Source: an uncultured Desulfobacterales bacterium (GTDB lineage Bacteria > Desulfobacterota > Desulfobulbia > Desulfobulbales > Desulfocapsaceae). Taken from it: a stretch of 64,000 nucleotides of DNA. Within the stretch, counting starts at the first letter, position 1. The number at the start of each line of letters is the position of its first letter. Below, piece by piece: positions 61,686 through 64,000 of the stretch. The position numbers were made by a program, and so were the translations under genes. Below the pieces are notes generated by a model. The model did not search any database. It saw nothing but the letters and a program-made list of their open reading frames with translations, and was not told the DNA's origin. The stretch is from assembly GCA_937915545.1 (NCBI GenBank), contig CALGIJ010000039.1, positions 134,217 through 198,216 on the forward strand, in the 5' to 3' direction.

Positions 61686-62305
61686 AAATCTTGCAACCCC
61701 ACTTCATTAACCCAAAAGTATGCAGAAATCACTGGGATGATTTTAAAAACTTATTGATTTCAAAACCATCTCTTTCAGAAAGAAAAGATGTCTTACCTTT
61801 TTTTAAAAGTAGGCAAGATTTATCACTTCTAATATGCAGCTATTTTCCAAAAATAAAAACTCCTGACAGGTTTGCTCACGAATATTCTATCGATGGCGAT
61901 TTTATTGCTGATCTAATAGTTGGTGACTCAAAAATTCAACACTATCTGCTTATTGAATTTGAAGACGGATGCCAAGATAGTGTATTTAAAAGAAAAGGTA
62001 AAAAAACTACTCCAGATTGGGCTCCTAGATTTGAAGGAGCATATTCTCAATTAATTGATTGGTTTTGGAAGTTAGAAGATAAAAGAAGCACTGCAGATTT
62101 TGAAAATACATTTGGAAGTAGAAGAGCAACTTTTCAAGGGTTAATAGTAATAGGGAAAGACATGAATCTTTCTCCTCAAGAAAAAGATCGTCTCAAGTGG
62201 CGAATGGATCGTACAATGATTGATTCAAATGCAATTTCAAGTGTTTCATTTGATGAACTTTGCGAAGATCTGGACCATTGGCTCAAAGTATATCATGGTG
62301 TCTAA
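61682..62305 (+). CDS. Shedu (DUF4263)-like nuclease protein
   Basis: 207 residues. The core FADxE-type arrangement GDFIADLIVGD, YLLIEFEDGCQDSVF, PRFEGAYSQLIDWFW, FGSRRATFQGLIVIG and RLKWR follows a DUF4263/SduA subfamily I recognise from anti-phage annotations. The motif where PD-(D/E)xK nucleases have ExK reads EFE here, so catalysis may differ. Shedu proteins are nucleases that block phage. The TAA stop lies inside the R'' box of the attC. Confidence 0.75.
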   Translation: MKILQPHFINPKVCRNHWDDFKNLLISKPSLSERKDVLPFFKSRQDLSLLICSYFPKIKTPDRFAHEYSIDGDFIADLIVGDSKIQHYLLIEFEDGCQDSVFKRKGKKTTPDWAPRFEGAYSQLIDWFWKLEDKRSTADFENTFGSRRATFQGLIVIGKDMNLSPQEKDRLKWRMDRTMIDSNAISSVSFDELCEDLDHWLKVYHGV

Positions 62306-62362
62306 CCAAACGCTAAACATGGACCCGCAAAACCGCGCGGGCCAGTTAGCTTCACGTTGAGA
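62300..62362 (+). repeat. attC recombination site of cassette 2
   Basis: 63 bases: R'' GTCTAAC (62300-62306), inner box GCTAAA, a GGACCCGC/GCGGGCC stem around a short loop, inner box GTTAGC and R' GTTGAGA (62356-62362), one base off GTTRRRY. Imperfect palindrome typical of attC. Confidence 0.8.
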
Positions 62363-62704
62363 TAGCCAGTCCAAAGATCTGCATGTTTTTCCATCTCCCT
62401 GACATTACATTACTACTGTATTCGGAACCTGCGTTGTTCAAATAACCTAACATCAAAATCGCAGCCTGGAATTAGACCTTGTCCATGAACATCTATGCCT
62501 CGGTTGTGCGAGGGCATAGCTGAGCTTTTTCCCGAGCCGCTGCCTCTCCGGTTGAGGCATTCAGCCATGAGCGACTAAATTTCAGCACCTTTCTCCGCCA
62601 AACCTAACGACATGAGGTACATCAAGAAAGTATCCCAGATAGTCGATCGATGATCGGCCGGTGAGAGCATGATCCGCCACATACTGCCAGGTGATCACAA
62701 AGGC
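62363..62704. other. Gene-free remnant between cassette 2 and the IS element
   Basis: About 340 bases with no credible gene and no further attC. The next cassette would be expected to begin TTGAGA at 62357 and to carry an R'' TCTCAAC; that word is not seen before the IS, so the cassette may be cut by the insertion or deleted. Confidence 0.4.
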
Positions 62705-63917
62705 TGTACAGAGACAGTAATTACCTGACACTTTAGCCCTTGGTCGGGCGAAAAATTACGCAGCTTTTGCCAAGGTTTTATTTTTCTCCGTTTTCGTCAA
62801 ACCGTCAATAAATGCTTTCAGCGGCACACGCCCATTCATGAGGCGCCCTTGGTGTGAGCGCTCTTGATTGTAGTGGATAAGATAATGATCGAGATCTTTT
62901 TGCATTTCCTCTACGGACTCGTACCATTTCTGCCGGCCGTTTATACGGAAGTGTTCATCCAGCAGAGTTCGATGGAGCCTTTCGACAATTCCGTTACTTT
63001 GTGGGCGCCGAACCTTAGTTGTTCTGTGCTCGATCCCTTCGAGCTGTAGAAAAAGCTCATAGGGATGTCGATCAGGTCGACCACAGAACTCACGACCGTT
63101 GTCGGAAAGGATAGTGGTGACTGCAGCCTGATGCTTCTCAAAGAACGGCAAAACATCTTCATTGAGAACATGAATGGCTGTAACGGGCAGTTTACTCGTA
63201 TACAACCGTCCCCATGCGTATCGAGAATGGCAGTCTATGACAGATTGAAGATAGATCCGTCCGACTCCCTTGAGTGTCCCGACAAAGAAGGTATCGACAG
63301 CGACCAGATCGCCAGTGTGCTTCGTTTCAATGTGTCTTGCTCTGAATTCTGGGCTGAATCTTTCCAGCAGTCTAACCTGGTCGTCGGTCAAGGGCTGGTC
63401 GTTTTCTCTAACCTTTTGCTCGAGACGAAGCAATCGCTGTTGCCGTGTTAATAAATGGTGGCGGCCCCAGACGCCTCTGACGCCACCAGAACTCACTTGC
63501 ACGCCCTGAAGCACGAGCTGTTGGGCGACGCGTAGCGGGCCATGAGTGGGGAAGTTGAGGCTGTAATCAAGTATTGCGAGTTCGATGGCTTCGTCAACAC
63601 GATTTGGATGGGGACCACGAGCGCCTGGCAGGCGATCAATAAGGCCCTGGGCACCATAGGTTTGGTAGTTCCTGCGAATCTCGTAGAACTGCTGCCGAGA
63701 GTATCCCATGATCTGGCAAGCTCGGCTGACATTGTTCATTTCTGACGCGAGTTCTAGCAAACTGAGCTTCCTTCGTGCTACTTTGTTTTTGGTGGTCATG
63801 TCGATCTCCTTGTTGGTTGTTTGATGAAGCGTTGAGAACTCCATCATTACCCCAACCAAGGGCGGCATGGCCACCTCTCAAAATGGCCTAGTGTCAGGTG
63901 ATTACTGTCTCAGGACA
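62705..63917 (-). mobile_element. IS481-family insertion sequence, apparently intact
   Basis: 1213 bases bounded by 28-bp imperfect inverted repeats (62705-62732 and 63890-63917, 3 mismatches, starting TGT) around one complete transposase gene. No convincing target-site duplication flanks it. Confidence 0.85.
62756..63799 (-). CDS. IS481-family transposase
   Basis: 347 residues, ATG read from 63799 with AAGGAGA upstream. An N-terminal helix-turn-helix (MNNVSRACQIMGYSRQQFYE) precedes the rve-type DDE domain: Asp in LVAVDTFFVG, Asp in ILSDNGREFCG and Glu in NGIVERLHRTLL. The frame is intact and the catalytic residues are present, so the element may be active. Confidence 0.93.
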   Translation of the reverse strand: MTTKNKVARRKLSLLELASEMNNVSRACQIMGYSRQQFYEIRRNYQTYGAQGLIDRLPGARGPHPNRVDEAIELAILDYSLNFPTHGPLRVAQQLVLQGVQVSSGGVRGVWGRHHLLTRQQRLLRLEQKVRENDQPLTDDQVRLLERFSPEFRARHIETKHTGDLVAVDTFFVGTLKGVGRIYLQSVIDCHSRYAWGRLYTSKLPVTAIHVLNEDVLPFFEKHQAAVTTILSDNGREFCGRPDRHPYELFLQLEGIEHRTTKVRRPQSNGIVERLHRTLLDEHFRINGRQKWYESVEEMQKDLDHYLIHYNQERSHQGRLMNGRVPLKAFIDGLTKTEKNKTLAKAA

Positions 63918-64000
63918 CATTTATATACATCTCCCCCCTTCCAAAGGTAGAGTGCAGAATGTTCTGCAAAAAGAAGAAGACCATGGCATGTGGTTATTTG
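63918..64000. other. Right edge of the window
   Basis: 83 bases with no supported feature. Confidence 0.4.

Larger units (their letters stand above)
61354..62356 (+). mobile_element. Integron gene cassette 2 (RelE-like plus Shedu-like)
   Basis: Begins TTAGAC (61354) and ends at the G of GTTGAGA (62356). Its own attC has R'' GTCTAAC (62300-62306), exactly complementary to the GTTAGAC at its left edge. It carries two coupled genes, which is uncommon for cassettes. Confidence 0.78.

Noticed and set aside
58096..62704. Integron integrase gene near the cassettes
   Set aside because: No tyrosine recombinase motif on either strand in the window.
62690..63930. Target-site duplication around the IS481-type element
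   Set aside because: Flanking bases on the two sides do not match.
1..64000. CRISPR arrays, tRNA or rRNA genes
   Set aside because: No regularly spaced direct repeats of 24-40 bp and no cloverleaf or rRNA-like segments were noticed by eye.

Overview
The window is GC-rich, densely coded chromosome from a Gram-negative, probably anaerobic bacterium. The gene content (a bd oxidase operon with a DUF4492 gene, a sodium-pump decarboxylase set OadG/A/B, LarC, outer-membrane and type I secretion genes) fits Desulfobacterota, perhaps a Desulfobulbales relative. This placement is inferred from gene content, not from a marker gene. No rRNA, tRNA or CRISPR array was seen.

0.4-19.3 kb is mostly core chromosome. 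It holds a VanY-like peptidase, a TPR/NTF2-like protein, an ExeA-type ATPase fused to OmpA, and the cytochrome bd operon (DUF4492-cydA-cydB-small subunit) ending in a strong terminator. A minus-strand run def-fmt-larC-pgpA follows, then plsY, a lipid/signalling group (PAP2, dgkA, response regulator), a PfpI protein and an M24 peptidase. A Gcw_chp-type outer-membrane protein sits behind a near-consensus sigma-54 promoter.

19.4-40.2 kb is one long minus-strand locus: a type I secretion system (HlyB-like ABC exporter, HlyD-like adaptor, HlyC-like acyltransferase, TolC), then lipoproteins, then a 2987-residue secreted protein. That protein has a class-3 lipase-like N-terminus with a plausible Ser-Asp-His triad, about 15 cadherin/tandem-95-like repeats and a calcium-loop C-terminus without RTX nonapeptides. 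Between exporter and giant gene lie a duplicated propeller lipoprotein, small orphan lipoproteins and a chimeric pseudogene carrying pieces of the giant gene. This looks like a recombining effector locus. The HlyC-like protein has Arg where HlyC enzymes have the catalytic His.

40.7-47 kb carries an undescribed-looking biosynthetic cluster (KAS III-like enzyme, B12-binding-type radical SAM protein, ABC-2 exporter, BtrH-like acyltransferase, small partner). 47-57.7 kb holds pyrF, a monooxygenase-fold protein, oadG-oadA-oadB, fabI, an overlapping trio (hydantoinase-like, phosphoesterase, ParB-Lrp fusion) and a Tat-exported superoxide dismutase.

57.7-64 kb is AT-rich accessory DNA. It has a ParDE module with a palindromic operator over its -10 box, then two integron gene cassettes. 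In each cassette the R'' core of its attC is the exact complement of the core at that cassette's own left edge. The first carries a NERD-nuclease/UvrD-like helicase, the second a RelE-like protein translationally coupled to a Shedu (DUF4263)-like nuclease. No integron integrase is in the window, so this is a CALIN-type array loaded with candidate phage-defence genes. An intact IS481-family element lies just downstream.
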